From: Roseateles terrae
Lineage (GTDB): Bacteria; Pseudomonadota; Gammaproteobacteria; Burkholderiales; Burkholderiaceae_C
NCBI RefSeq assembly: GCF_014192155.1
Contig: NZ_JACHXO010000009.1
Coordinates: 62,001-126,000, forward strand
Direction of reading: 5' to 3'
Length of the DNA stretch: 64,000 nt
In this document: positions 6,823-15,200 of the stretch, piece by piece
Layout of the letters: each line of letters opens with the position of its first letter
Numbering within the stretch: the first letter of the stretch is position 1
The notes under the pieces: generated by a model
The model's database searches: none
Told to the model about the DNA's origin: nothing
The model's input: only the letters and a program-made list of their open reading frames with translations
Made by a program: the position numbers and the translations under genes

Positions 6823-9099
6823 ATGAACCCGGCTCACACCCAAGCATCCAACGCCTATCTCCCTGTCGCTCACGTGCAAACTACGGTGGACGTGAAGCCT
6901 GGTCCCTCCGAAGATCTCTACAGTGAGGTCAAGACCAAGGGGGCCCAGGTTGTCATCACCGACAAGAGCCTGATGACCTTCACCTCAGGCAATGTTGCCG
7001 TGGTGGCCGAGCGGCTGATGCCCGTGGACGCCCGTTATGGCTTGGCCGAGGTGGCGGGCCTGAAGCAGCTGGCTCTGGCGCAGACCAACGTGGCGAATGC
7101 GACCTTGTTGCCCAAGGGCGGTGTGGAGGGCAGTGCCATCGTTTTTGGCGCCCCTGGCGCCAGCACGACCAAAGAACCGCTGTCTGCGGAGCGGCTGGCC
7201 CGGCTTGCCGCGGTGCTGACGGACAGCAACGTTGCGCATGTGGTGAACGTCAAACACAACAGCACCTCTGCGACGCTGGAACTGCCGGTGGGTCAATCGT
7301 TGAAGGTGTCGGCACAGGGCGGGCCGCTGGGCATCTCCCTCATTCAGGCATCACCGTCGTCCGGCGCTCCGGAGGCCTTCTACTTTCAGACCACGCTGCC
7401 CTCCGGTCAGACAGAGCAGTCCTCGGATATCGGACTCTGGACGGTGAACTTCTCGGAAGCCTCGGCGGCACAACTGCATCAGACCCTCAAGGACCTGCAC
7501 GAAGCCGCAGGTGGCCAGACTGTCGCCTTTGGATGCCAGAGCGGCACCAGCCGGTCCGGTGCGGTCGCCCAGCTGTATTACCAGCGCCAGCTGGCGGAGA
7601 AGCTGTTCAAGGCAGGTCGCAGTCCCTCCGCCGAAGAATTGACGCGTCTGGCGAAGGACTGGGGTGCGACCTGCAAGAGCGTCCGCGCCAACCAGTTTGC
7701 GGAGCGCATGCCGGCGGGCATGCTGGAAGAACACGCCGCCCTGCTGGCGGACGAAATGGGTGAGCGACCCATGGACAGGCCGCGGGTGCCAGTACCCACG
7801 GTGCAACCCAAGCCGATGCTGGCTTCCCCCCTGAACCTCGCCACCAAGCCGCCCGCGACGCCGCCGAAGCCCCAGGGGGGCCGGGTCGAAGCACAGGCGG
7901 CCAGGTCCGGCCCACCCGTCGCCTCCAAGCCTGCGCCGCACGTTCTGCCCAAGCCTCTACACGGCACCGTCGGTCTCGGTGAACAGGTGCCGCCCCCGAA
8001 GCCCGCGCGCGCCAAGGCGTCGGACAGCTCGGACTCCGAATCGCTGTTCTCGGGTGTCAGCGGCCTGTCTGCCAACAGCGACTCCACCTTCGGCAGCGGC
8101 ATCGGCGCCGCGCGACCGACGCCCGCGCCACGCAAGGCCACGCCGCTGGAGCCGGCCAAGCCGACGGCTCCAGCCGCCGCTTTGCGGGCAGCCAAGCCGG
8201 AGACCGAAACGGAATTTACGGCGCTTTATGAAAAGCACAAGGCTGCAGCGCGGCCCTCGCATCCCTATGGCGTCGGTGTGACGCTCACCCCGCTGCCGCC
8301 CGCCGCACCGCCGCCCAGCGAGTTTTACTCGGTGGCGTCCGCCGGCCCGCAAGCCGCTCAGGAGTCGGTGTATTCGGATATTGATGACACCTACGCCCAG
8401 ATCCGGACGGGGCCATCCGCTGCCCGCGCAGCCGACACACCGGAGGTTGCGCGGTTTCAACTGCAGGCGAGGCAATCCATCCGCAGGATGCGCGAGACCG
8501 GAATGGCAGCGTTCAACCGGGCGGTGGAGATCCCCATTGGGACCGACCCCATGGGGGCCACGAGCGAACGGTTGCAGGCCTGGCAGCGCGGTCAGCATGA
8601 ACGATCGGCCGACTTGGTGAAGTTTCTTGACTGCGCCGGCAAGACCTTCGCTGCCGACGCGCGACAGGGATTTCGGCCCTGGGCAGGGAAGGACAGCTAT
8701 GGCTTGGGACTGACCCTCAAAACCCTGAGGGAACAGGCCTACAGCCCGGTGTGGGCCGAGCTGGCGCAAGCACTGGAGCAGACGCTTGACGAGGCACCGC
8801 CCTCAAAGGCAGGGATGACCGATGACATCCTGACGATGGTTTTGAAAGATCGTCTGAAGGCGCAATATGCCCAGCTGGATTCCAGGCAGAAGGAGACCTG
8901 GCTCCGACGCACGGACAAGAAAGAATTCAAAGAGGCTCTGGACACCCTGAGGGACGAACTGAACGAACTCACGGCACAGGTCAATCAGGGTCATCAGGAC
9001 CATGCCGTTCTGGCCAGTCAGTTGCGTGGCGCCAACCTTCGCTTGCTGACCTTGAAGGCGCTGTATCACGTCGGCACGGACCCGGCGCAGCGCCGTTGA
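6823..9099 (+). CDS. Tyrosine-phosphatase-like protein with proline-rich and EPIYA-like tyrosine motifs, candidate effector
   Basis: 758 residues. The ATG at 6823 is preferred over 6811 because GAGG lies 7 nt before it. The N-terminal third ends in a PTP-type P-loop, C238-QSGTS-R244-S (C-X5-R-S/T). The usual His before the Cys is Gly. Where the WPD loop is expected (W206, 32 residues before C238) the sequence is WTVNF with no Asp. Residues of about 320-500 are Pro/Ser-rich with many P-x-x-P and PPKP motifs. Tyrosines in acidic or EPIYA-like settings are Y33 (EDLYSEV), Y502 (SEFYSV), Y517 (ESVYSDI) and Y524 (DTYAQI). The last 250 residues are helical with possible coiled coil. There is no signal peptide or membrane segment. 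The design fits a type III or type IV secreted effector but no secretion genes are in the window. Catalytic activity is uncertain. Confidence 0.6.
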   Translation: MNPAHTQASNAYLPVAHVQTTVDVKPGPSEDLYSEVKTKGAQVVITDKSLMTFTSGNVAVVAERLMPVDARYGLAEVAGLKQLALAQTNVANATLLPKGGVEGSAIVFGAPGASTTKEPLSAERLARLAAVLTDSNVAHVVNVKHNSTSATLELPVGQSLKVSAQGGPLGISLIQASPSSGAPEAFYFQTTLPSGQTEQSSDIGLWTVNFSEASAAQLHQTLKDLHEAAGGQTVAFGCQSGTSRSGAVAQLYYQRQLAEKLFKAGRSPSAEELTRLAKDWGATCKSVRANQFAERMPAGMLEEHAALLADEMGERPMDRPRVPVPTVQPKPMLASPLNLATKPPATPPKPQGGRVEAQAARSGPPVASKPAPHVLPKPLHGTVGLGEQVPPPKPARAKASDSSDSESLFSGVSGLSANSDSTFGSGIGAARPTPAPRKATPLEPAKPTAPAAALRAAKPETETEFTALYEKHKAAARPSHPYGVGVTLTPLPPAAPPPSEFYSVASAGPQAAQESVYSDIDDTYAQIRTGPSAARAADTPEVARFQLQARQSIRRMRETGMAAFNRAVEIPIGTDPMGATSERLQAWQRGQHERSADLVKFLDCAGKTFAADARQGFRPWAGKDSYGLGLTLKTLREQAYSPVWAELAQALEQTLDEAPPSKAGMTDDILTMVLKDRLKAQYAQLDSRQKETWLRRTDKKEFKEALDTLRDELNELTAQVNQGHQDHAVLASQLRGANLRLLTLKALYHVGTDPAQRR

Positions 9100-9194
9100 C
9101 GCGAGCCCCCCACGTCCGGGAGGAGGTGGGGCAAGGCTGATGGGCCGCATGGCTGGCTCCCTGGAGGGCCAGCCGCGGCGCCATCAAGCGGTGA

Positions 9195-9575
9195 TCAACG
9201 GATCAGCAGGTCTTCGGCTTTTTTGCCGCTGGCCAGCGCATCCTTGAACCAGTTGGGACGCTTGCCCACGCCGGTCCAGGTGCGGCCGGCGCCGTCGTGA
9301 TACTTGGGCGAGCCCATCGAAGGACGGCCCGCGCCGGCTGCCTTGCCAGCGGCTTTGCGACCCGGCTTGGTAGCGGTAGCAGCCTTGCCTGCACGGCGAC
9401 CGCGGCCGCCACTCTTCACGCCCGGGCCAAACAGTTCTTCGGGCGTCAGACCGTAATGGTCGATGGCTTCGCGAATGCGGGCCACCACGCCGGAGATCTC
9501 CTTGCTGCGAAGCGATTCAGCTTCTTTCTGGAGTTTTTCGATTTGACTGAGAACTTGCTTCAACGATTTGGGCAT
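9195..9575 (-). CDS. H-NS family nucleoid-associated protein
   Basis: 126 residues. The start at 9575 has GGAG 7 nt upstream. An N-terminal coiled coil (IEKLQKEAESLRSKE) serves for oligomerisation, a Gly/Ala/Lys/Arg-rich linker (about residues 55-85) follows, and the C-terminal DNA-binding part has YHDGAGRTWTGVGKRPNWF, matching the H-NS/BpH3 motif. The basic repeat linker is typical of Burkholderiales H-NS proteins. It should bind AT-rich DNA and silence acquired genes. It is divergent from the 9803 gene. Confidence 0.88.
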   Translation of the reverse strand: MPKSLKQVLSQIEKLQKEAESLRSKEISGVVARIREAIDHYGLTPEELFGPGVKSGGRGRRAGKAATATKPGRKAAGKAAGAGRPSMGSPKYHDGAGRTWTGVGKRPNWFKDALASGKKAEDLLIR

Positions 9576-9802
9576 TGATCTACTCCGGATCAAGCGACGG
9601 GCCTCAGGCTCTGTGCCGCATTTGCCTCCCAGGCGGGACTTTATCGCGTTTGGGAATGCAAGTGGAATCGCGTTGTCGCTTGTGGGAAGTCAATGTGCTG
9701 ATTCATGCACGTCGGCGGATACAGACATCGAGCCGACATCAGTCCTTGACGTGATCGAATCATTTCAGAATGCCGCCTCCATGCTGATTCCTGGAGGCAT
9801 GC

Positions 9803-10321
9803 ATGAACGATTCGCTGACGCCCCGCTTATCGCCGCGCTTGGTGCTGGTAACGCCGCATTCGAACGGCGACACGCTGCCCCGCATTCACGGGGGATGGGC
9901 CAGTGAGATTCTGGCGGTACGAGCCGCGCTGGTGTCGCAATGCTGCCGGGAGGCGCCGCCGCCGTTGAGTGCCGCCTGGGCGCAGCCATTGGAAGCAGCC
10001 TGGCGGCTGCTGCGCAGCAGCGTGCTGCTGGCGTCTCCCGTCAGCATTGCAGAACAGGAATGGCGATTGCGCCTCGTGGTCCTGGGCAGGCTCGCGGGAC
10101 CGTCCAGGGGGCTGACAGCCGACTTGCTGTCGCAGGGCGATCGCGAGTTGACCGAACGCCTCGGTGCCAGGCCACCCACCGTGGATGCACAGCAGCGGCT
10201 TTCTTTGATGCAACAGTGGATTCACGCGCTGAAAGCCGACGATCGACCGACGCTGCTGCAGACGGCGCTCCACCAAATCGAGTTAGACAATCACGAGTTG
10301 AAGGTATTCGCAGGCCTTTGA
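9803..10321 (+). CDS. Hypothetical protein, 172 aa
   Basis: The ATG at 9803 has CTGGAGG about 7 nt upstream. The protein is mostly helical with Leu/Ala-rich stretches, two adjacent Cys near residue 49 and no signal peptide. Nothing in it is recognised. It lies between hns and a GntR regulator and shows no operon partner; the next plus-strand gene starts 134 bp later. Confidence 0.6.
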   Translation: MNDSLTPRLSPRLVLVTPHSNGDTLPRIHGGWASEILAVRAALVSQCCREAPPPLSAAWAQPLEAAWRLLRSSVLLASPVSIAEQEWRLRLVVLGRLAGPSRGLTADLLSQGDRELTERLGARPPTVDAQQRLSLMQQWIHALKADDRPTLLQTALHQIELDNHELKVFAGL

Positions 10322-10455
10322 CTACCCAAGCAGGGAGTGCCGATCGGTCGCCGAATTGATGAACAACAATCTTCACTGAAGCGCGCCTGGAGAAGGCGCT
10401 GCAAGGGCGATCCGGATGTTTACAGTAGTCGGCCCGATTGCCGCCCCACCCCTTC

Positions 10456-11265
10456 ATGGCCTCGTCTTCTCCACGTTTCCCGCGTGCTCCGCGCCACCCG
10501 GTTTCTGACCCGCCCGATACTGAAGCGGAAGGGGTGCCTCCGTCACCCCGACCGTCCGAACTGCCGTTCTTTTCGCCCACGCACCCGCCGATCAATACGC
10601 CGACCTATCTCCGGTTGCGGCTGCAGATTCGCGACGACATCATGAGCGGGCAATGGCCCCTGGGCAGTCATCTCACCTTGCGTGGCCTGGGCGCTCATTA
10701 CCGGGTCAGCAATGTGCCGGTGCGGGAAGCCCTCCTGCAATTGCAAGGGGACGGCCTGGTGGAGATGCGGATGAATCTCGGCGCCACCGTGACGCAGGTC
10801 GATGAGGTCTGGCTTCGCGAATTTCTGTCGGTGCGGGATGCGTTGGAATCCATGCTGACGCGCAATGCCTGTGAACGTCACAAGGTCGAGCAATTGGCGC
10901 TGCTGGGACGGCACCAGCGGACCTTCGCCAAAGCGGTACAGGCGGAAGACTGGGAAGCCATGTTTGCGGCGGAACGGGTCTTCACGGAGCGGCTCTATGA
11001 CACCGGCGGCAATGCGCATGCGCAATCGCTGCTGACGCCGCGCAACTGTCTGCTCGAAGCGTTCCGGCGGTCTCATCCGCCCCTGGCACCGATTGATCCG
11101 CCGCGTTGGGCGCAACGGCTGCTGTTGCTGTGTGAAGCCATCAGCCTGTCGGATGCGGACGCGGCCTGCCAACTGGTCTCACAGCATCTGGCGGCGCTTC
11201 GATTGCATCTGTCTCGATTGCTGCGGGCGCCGCAGCGATGGGCAGGCCGTTCGACGAATCGATGA
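10456..11265 (+). CDS. GntR family transcriptional regulator (FCD type)
   Basis: 269 residues from the ATG at 10456; an in-frame TTG lies 18 bp upstream. A Pro-rich N-terminal extension of about 45 residues precedes the winged HTH (about 50-120), with the family signature YRVSNVPVREALLQLQGDGLV. A helical C-terminal domain of FadR/FCD type follows (about 130-255). Such regulators usually bind organic acids or sugar acids. No adjacent enzyme operon identifies the ligand. The stop codon lies inside a 15-bp tandem duplication. Confidence 0.82.
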   Translation: MASSSPRFPRAPRHPVSDPPDTEAEGVPPSPRPSELPFFSPTHPPINTPTYLRLRLQIRDDIMSGQWPLGSHLTLRGLGAHYRVSNVPVREALLQLQGDGLVEMRMNLGATVTQVDEVWLREFLSVRDALESMLTRNACERHKVEQLALLGRHQRTFAKAVQAEDWEAMFAAERVFTERLYDTGGNAHAQSLLTPRNCLLEAFRRSHPPLAPIDPPRWAQRLLLLCEAISLSDADAACQLVSQHLAALRLHLSRLLRAPQRWAGRSTNR

Positions 11266-11282
11266 CGGACGAATCGATGACG
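11253..11282. repeat. Perfect 15-bp tandem duplication at the end of the GntR gene
   Basis: GACGAATCGATGACG occurs at 11253-11267 and again at 11268-11282. The first copy contains the stop codon of the regulator gene, so the duplication does not change the protein. Confidence 0.9.
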
Positions 11283-11384
11283 GCGTGGCGCTGAGGACGG
11301 ATTGCAGGGCACGCATCGCCGGCACGGAGCGTTGAAATTGCACAACGCGAGGCTCCGTTGCACTGCGCCCGCGAGGGTGGCGGG

Positions 11385-11645
11385 TCAACACCCGGGATGG
11401 CGTTCCCGCCAGGCGCGCAGGGCCTGTCGATATCGGTCCATCTCCAGGTCATGGAGATCGAAGATGCAGGGGTCGCAGCCATTGCCGCAGCAGGCATCGA
11501 AATCAGGTTCGGGCGGCGGCGTGGGCATCGGGTCCGCCTGCTCGTCAAGCGCCTGGGCGGCTGTCTGGGCAGAATTGGGCGCCGCATCGGATGCAGCATC
11601 AGGTGCAGCGCCAGGGGCGGCGGGCGGTACTTCCGGAGCGGTCAT
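11385..11645 (-). CDS. Small oxidoreductase-like domain protein
   Basis: 86 residues from the ATG at 11645. An Ala/Pro-rich N-terminal half is followed by DACCGNGCDPCIFD and then LEMDRYRQALRAWRER. The four-Cys pattern with this helix matches the Oxidored-like family (PF09791), whose biochemical role is unknown; the cysteines may bind metal. The gene starts 23 bp after the stop of the upstream 258-aa gene and is probably the last gene of the rtcB-rtcA transcription unit. Confidence 0.7.
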   Translation of the reverse strand: MTAPEVPPAAPGAAPDAASDAAPNSAQTAAQALDEQADPMPTPPPEPDFDACCGNGCDPCIFDLHDLEMDRYRQALRAWRERHPGC

Positions 11646-11668
11646 GCCCGAATTGTGCCGTGAGCGCT

Positions 11669-12445
11669 TCAGTCGCCGGCGATACCCGTCACCAAGGACC
11701 CCGCAAGCCATGCTTTCGCCTCCAGCGGGTGGGAGATCTCCGCCGCCTCCAGGGACCAGGAGACGTCGCGCACATCCACGCCTTGTCGCCACAGCCAGTC
11801 CTTGGCGGCCGTCAAACGCGAGCGTGTGTTGCCCAGCGAATAGGGATGGCGGCGAAACGCCTGTTCGGCGCCATCCAGATCGTTCAGCGCCAGACGCGCG
11901 GCGAGCGGCCATCCGCCGCCCGCGCCGCTGGTGGCGTAAGCGGGCGCATCCGCTGCAGCCGCCAGCCCCTGAAGGGTCAGCGGTCGGTCGAACAGCGGCC
12001 ACGCATGGTCCTTCGCCAGGGTCGCAAGCGTCTCGGCCAGCACCTCCGCGGGCACCGGGCGGGCGCGCCGGAGTCGGCCGTCGTAGCCCCAGCTGAGGCC
12101 CTCCGGCAGGGGGCGGCCCACGGCACCCATCTCCGACAGGCGCACCATGCAGGCCAGGTGACTGGCGAAGTCGGGCACTCGCCACGCCAGTTCGGGCCGA
12201 TAGGCAAATTCCCGCACGCCGTGCAGCAGCTGAATCAGGGCCGGCACCTTCACCGTGGCCTGCATCCAGCAGGTGCGACATCCATACTCGAAGCCGAAGG
12301 TGATGGCCTCCAGCCGTGGCAGGAGGTCATCGTCCGTTCGGCGATGGAAGACGTTGCCGATGCGTGCGAAGCCCAGCGGCTGCAGCGCCGACTCCAGCGC
12401 GGGCCAGAGCACATCGACCTGTCTGATGGCATTGAATCGGGACAT
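11669..12445 (-). CDS. Hypothetical protein, 258 aa, downstream of rtcA
   Basis: There is no signal peptide. The N-terminal part reads like a small alpha/beta domain (LGFARIGNVFHRR) and has a CRTCW motif near residue 57; the C-terminal half is helical. I do not recognise the family. It begins 34 bp after the end of rtcA on the same strand, so it can be co-transcribed from the sigma-54 promoter. A role in RNA repair is only suggested by position. Confidence 0.65.
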   Translation of the reverse strand: MSRFNAIRQVDVLWPALESALQPLGFARIGNVFHRRTDDDLLPRLEAITFGFEYGCRTCWMQATVKVPALIQLLHGVREFAYRPELAWRVPDFASHLACMVRLSEMGAVGRPLPEGLSWGYDGRLRRARPVPAEVLAETLATLAKDHAWPLFDRPLTLQGLAAAADAPAYATSGAGGGWPLAARLALNDLDGAEQAFRRHPYSLGNTRSRLTAAKDWLWRQGVDVRDVSWSLEAAEISHPLEAKAWLAGSLVTGIAGD

Positions 12446-12479
12446 GGTGGGCGCGGATGGGGAGTCTGGTCACGGTCGA

Positions 12480-13526
12480 TCAGGCGGCGACGGAGGGGCG
12501 AATCCCGACGCGCCAGCCCGCATCCGTGTGCTCAGTGGACACGCTGACCGGCAGGAAGGTCTGAATCGTTTCCAGATTGGTCCTTGCATGCAGCGTCAGC
12601 TCGGTGGCGGTGTAGGCCGCCGGCACGCCGCGGCGCCACACCGCCAGCGCCAGCGGCAACATCCACTGATCAGCCAGGTGAGGGCCGACGGCACCGGGCA
12701 GCTGCTGGTAGTCCCGCAGTTCCTTCACCAGACGCTGTGTCACCGTTTCCGCAGAGACGCCCTTGTCGCCGAGCTGCATGAACACCTCAGTGACCGCCTC
12801 GTACTGCAGCGTGGCCAGCAGGGCATTGCCCGGCCCTTCGTTCTGACGGACGATGGCGATCTGCCGCGGATCAAACGTCCAGCCCATCAGCTCACACAGC
12901 AGCTCCAGCTCCCGCTGCGGCACGTGTCGCGGCAGGCCCGGCGCCAGACACTCCGGCTCGGCGGACCGCAGGGCGCCCCGGTCGATCAGGTCAAACGGCT
13001 GCAGCGTGTGTGCGGCCGGCTGCACTTGCACGAGGACCTCGCCGCCACCGGCCGGATAAAAACCGGCACGGCGGAGCGTGAGCGTGGCGGTCGCCCCCAG
13101 ACGTTCCATCAGCGGCGCGAAGGCGCGCGCCAGGAAGTGGAAGGGCGGTGCCATCGGGTTGTGTGTGCCTCCGGACAGATGCAGCGTGGACGGGCCGTCC
13201 GCCAGCATCAGCGCTGGCCAGACCGTCTGCAGCACCAGCAGGCAGCTGCCGGCGGTGCCGATCGGGAACTGGTACTCGCCGGCCCGCACAGGCCCGGGCG
13301 CGAACTGGAGCTCCCGGGATCGCAGTTCATCCCCCTGCACCTGCGCGCCGCTGATCTGCGCGGCGGCGCGCACGCAGGCCAGATGCTGTCGCATCAGGCC
13401 GGGTTTGGGTCGCCCCGCGCGGATGTTTTTCAGCGTGAAGGCTTGGCCGGTGCACACCGACAGCGCGAGCGCGGTGCGCAGGATCTGGCCGCCGCCCTCC
13501 CCGGCGGCTCCGTCGATCTCGATCAT
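12480..13526 (-). CDS. rtcA: RNA 3'-terminal phosphate cyclase RtcA
   Basis: 348 residues, normal length. The enzyme uses ATP to convert an RNA 3'-phosphate to a 2',3'-cyclic phosphate through a covalent His-AMP. The N-terminus (EIDGAAGEGGGQILRTALALS) and HLSGGTHNPMAPPFHF are family hallmarks. The nucleophilic His is H313 in TLHARTN. The gene follows rtcB by 28 bp in the same direction, the usual rtcBA order, and should be under sigma-54/RtcR control. Confidence 0.96.
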   Translation of the reverse strand: MIEIDGAAGEGGGQILRTALALSVCTGQAFTLKNIRAGRPKPGLMRQHLACVRAAAQISGAQVQGDELRSRELQFAPGPVRAGEYQFPIGTAGSCLLVLQTVWPALMLADGPSTLHLSGGTHNPMAPPFHFLARAFAPLMERLGATATLTLRRAGFYPAGGGEVLVQVQPAAHTLQPFDLIDRGALRSAEPECLAPGLPRHVPQRELELLCELMGWTFDPRQIAIVRQNEGPGNALLATLQYEAVTEVFMQLGDKGVSAETVTQRLVKELRDYQQLPGAVGPHLADQWMLPLALAVWRRGVPAAYTATELTLHARTNLETIQTFLPVSVSTEHTDAGWRVGIRPSVAA

Positions 13527-13554
13527 GGTTGTCTTTCTTTTTGTGAACTGCTCA

Positions 13555-14772
13555 TCATCCCTTGACGCACACCACCTGCTTCAGGGTGTGCACCACCTCC
13601 ACCAGGTCCTTCTGGGCTTCCATCACGGCGTCGATGTCCTTGTAGGCCATCGGAATCTCGTCGATCACATCGGCGTCCTTGCGGCACTCCACGCCCTCGG
13701 TCGCCTTGATGTGGTCCTGCACGGTGAACATCTTTTTGGCCTTGGTACGGCTCATCACACGCCCGGCGCCGTGGCTGCAGCTCTCGAAGCTCTCCGGATT
13801 CCCCAGACCGCGAACGATGTAGCTGCGCGCACCCATGCTGCCCGGGATGATCCCCAGCTGCCCACGCTTGGCACTGACGGCGCCCTTGCGGGTCACAAAC
13901 ACCTCTTCACCGAAGTGCTGCTCCTTCTGCACATAGTTGTGGTGGCAGTTCACCGCTTCCACGTGGGATTCAAATGGCTTGGGGATCACCTGACGCACGG
14001 TGGCAATCAGGTTGGCCATCATCACCTCACGATTGCGCAGCGCAAACTTCTGGGCCCAGGAGACGGCGCGCACATAGTCGCCGAAGTACTGCGCACCTTC
14101 TTCGAAATAGGCCAGGTCCTTGTCGGGCAGATTGCGCTGATTGCGCTCGGCATCCTTCTTGGCCAGCTCAATGAAATGGGTGCCGATGGCGTTACCCACA
14201 CCACGCGAGCCGGAGTGCAGCATGAACCAGACGAAGCCGGCTTCATCCAGGCAGACCTCGATGAAGTGATTGCCGGTTCCCAGGGTTCCCAGGTGCTTGC
14301 GATTGTTGGTCTGCTTCAGTCGCGGATGGATCTCGCACAGGGCGTCAAACTCGTCCGCCAGCGTGCTCCAGGCCTGATCCACCAGCGCCGGCGGCGTGTC
14401 CCAGGCGCCATTGTCACGACCGCGGTTGCGGGGCGAGAAGCCGTGCGGCACGGCGCGCTCGATGGCCGAGCGCAGGGGGCCGAGGTTGTCCGGCAGGTCT
14501 TCTGCACGCAGGGTGGTCTTGGCGGCCATCATCCCGCAGCCGATGTCCACGCCCACAGCGGCGGGAATGATCGCCTTCAGGGTGGGGACCACCGACCCCA
14601 CGGTGGCGCCAATCCCCAGATGGACGTCCGGCATGGCGGCCACATGCTTGAACACCACCGGCAGACGGGCGGTATTGGACAGCTGCTGCATCGCCTCAGG
14701 CTCCACCGGGACGCCGTTCGTCCACATCTTCACCGGCACGCCGCCGGAGACTGCTTCAGTTTTGTAATTCAT
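13555..14772 (-). CDS. rtcB: RNA-splicing ligase RtcB
   Basis: 405 residues from the ATG at 14772; a longer start at 14802 would lie within the promoter and is rejected. RtcB joins RNA 2',3'-cyclic phosphate or 3'-phosphate ends to 5'-OH ends with GTP and Mn2+. Conserved elements are GVDIGCGMMAAKT with metal-binding Cys79, GTGNHFIE, HSGSRGVGN, and SHGAGRVMSR containing the His that is guanylylated. It is the first gene of the rtcBA operon. A sigma-54 promoter lies 34 bp upstream and an IHF site further up. Confidence 0.97.
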   Translation of the reverse strand: MNYKTEAVSGGVPVKMWTNGVPVEPEAMQQLSNTARLPVVFKHVAAMPDVHLGIGATVGSVVPTLKAIIPAAVGVDIGCGMMAAKTTLRAEDLPDNLGPLRSAIERAVPHGFSPRNRGRDNGAWDTPPALVDQAWSTLADEFDALCEIHPRLKQTNNRKHLGTLGTGNHFIEVCLDEAGFVWFMLHSGSRGVGNAIGTHFIELAKKDAERNQRNLPDKDLAYFEEGAQYFGDYVRAVSWAQKFALRNREVMMANLIATVRQVIPKPFESHVEAVNCHHNYVQKEQHFGEEVFVTRKGAVSAKRGQLGIIPGSMGARSYIVRGLGNPESFESCSHGAGRVMSRTKAKKMFTVQDHIKATEGVECRKDADVIDEIPMAYKDIDAVMEAQKDLVEVVHTLKQVVCVKG

Positions 14773-14805
14773 GTTATTGCTCTCTGATTTGGTGCCAGCC
14801 ATAGC

Positions 14806-14820
14806 GCAAGGGCTGTGCCA
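14806..14820 (-). promoter_or_regulatory. Sigma-54 promoter of rtcBA
   Basis: On the minus strand the sequence is TGGCACA-GCCC-TTGC, an exact -24/-12 match (TGGCAC at 14820-14815, TTGC at 14809-14806). Transcription should start near 14795, leaving a leader of about 22 nt before rtcB. The activator RtcR is encoded at 25535-27154. The Ro60 gene has the same promoter. Confidence 0.9.
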
Positions 14821-14850
14821 ACGGCGTCATGGAGGGATGTAGGTCACTCG

Positions 14851-14863
14851 CAAGTCGTTGATT
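14851..14863 (-). promoter_or_regulatory. IHF consensus site upstream of the rtcBA promoter
   Basis: On the minus strand AATCAACGACTTG fits WATCAANNNNTTR exactly. It lies 30 bp upstream of the -24 element, inside an A-rich stretch. The same consensus occurs at the same distance upstream of the Ro60 promoter. IHF bending would bring upstream-bound RtcR to sigma-54 polymerase. Confidence 0.75.
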
Positions 14864-15200
14864 TAAAAAGAAAAATTGACGCAAAGTGGGTGGGCGCGAT
14901 ACGCCGAGGTCGTCTTGGGTCACGGCTCGGAATGATCATTTGCGCTAGTCAGCTTAGCTAAATGGCTGGTATCGCCGGATACGTTTTGACGTGCCCGCAC
15001 CCCCCATAACCCGGGAGAGTCATGTGCCCTCTTCAGGGGATTGCCGCAAAGTCCAGCAACTATCATGGTGCGCGCAGCACCACGACAGGGCAGATTTGAC
15101 AAAAAGCGGCTGACAAACACGCCAACGCCCCGCACACGGACACCTGAATTCGCCGGACCCCGCGCCAAATCCGGGCGGTCCGGGCACGGAGATTTGAAGC
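14864..15200. other. Non-coding region between rtcB and the glycosyltransferase
   Basis: No gene is seen. It should hold the RtcR binding sites; an inverted repeat GTATC-GCCG-GATAC at 14969-14982 is a candidate but was not found in the same form upstream of Ro60. TTGACA at 15096-15101 could be a -35 box for the glycosyltransferase, but no convincing -10 follows. Confidence 0.4.

Noticed and set aside
14969-14982. GTATC-GCCG-GATAC as the RtcR binding site
   Set aside because: A matching element in the same form was not found upstream of Ro60, so it cannot be assigned; the real sites need comparison across genomes.
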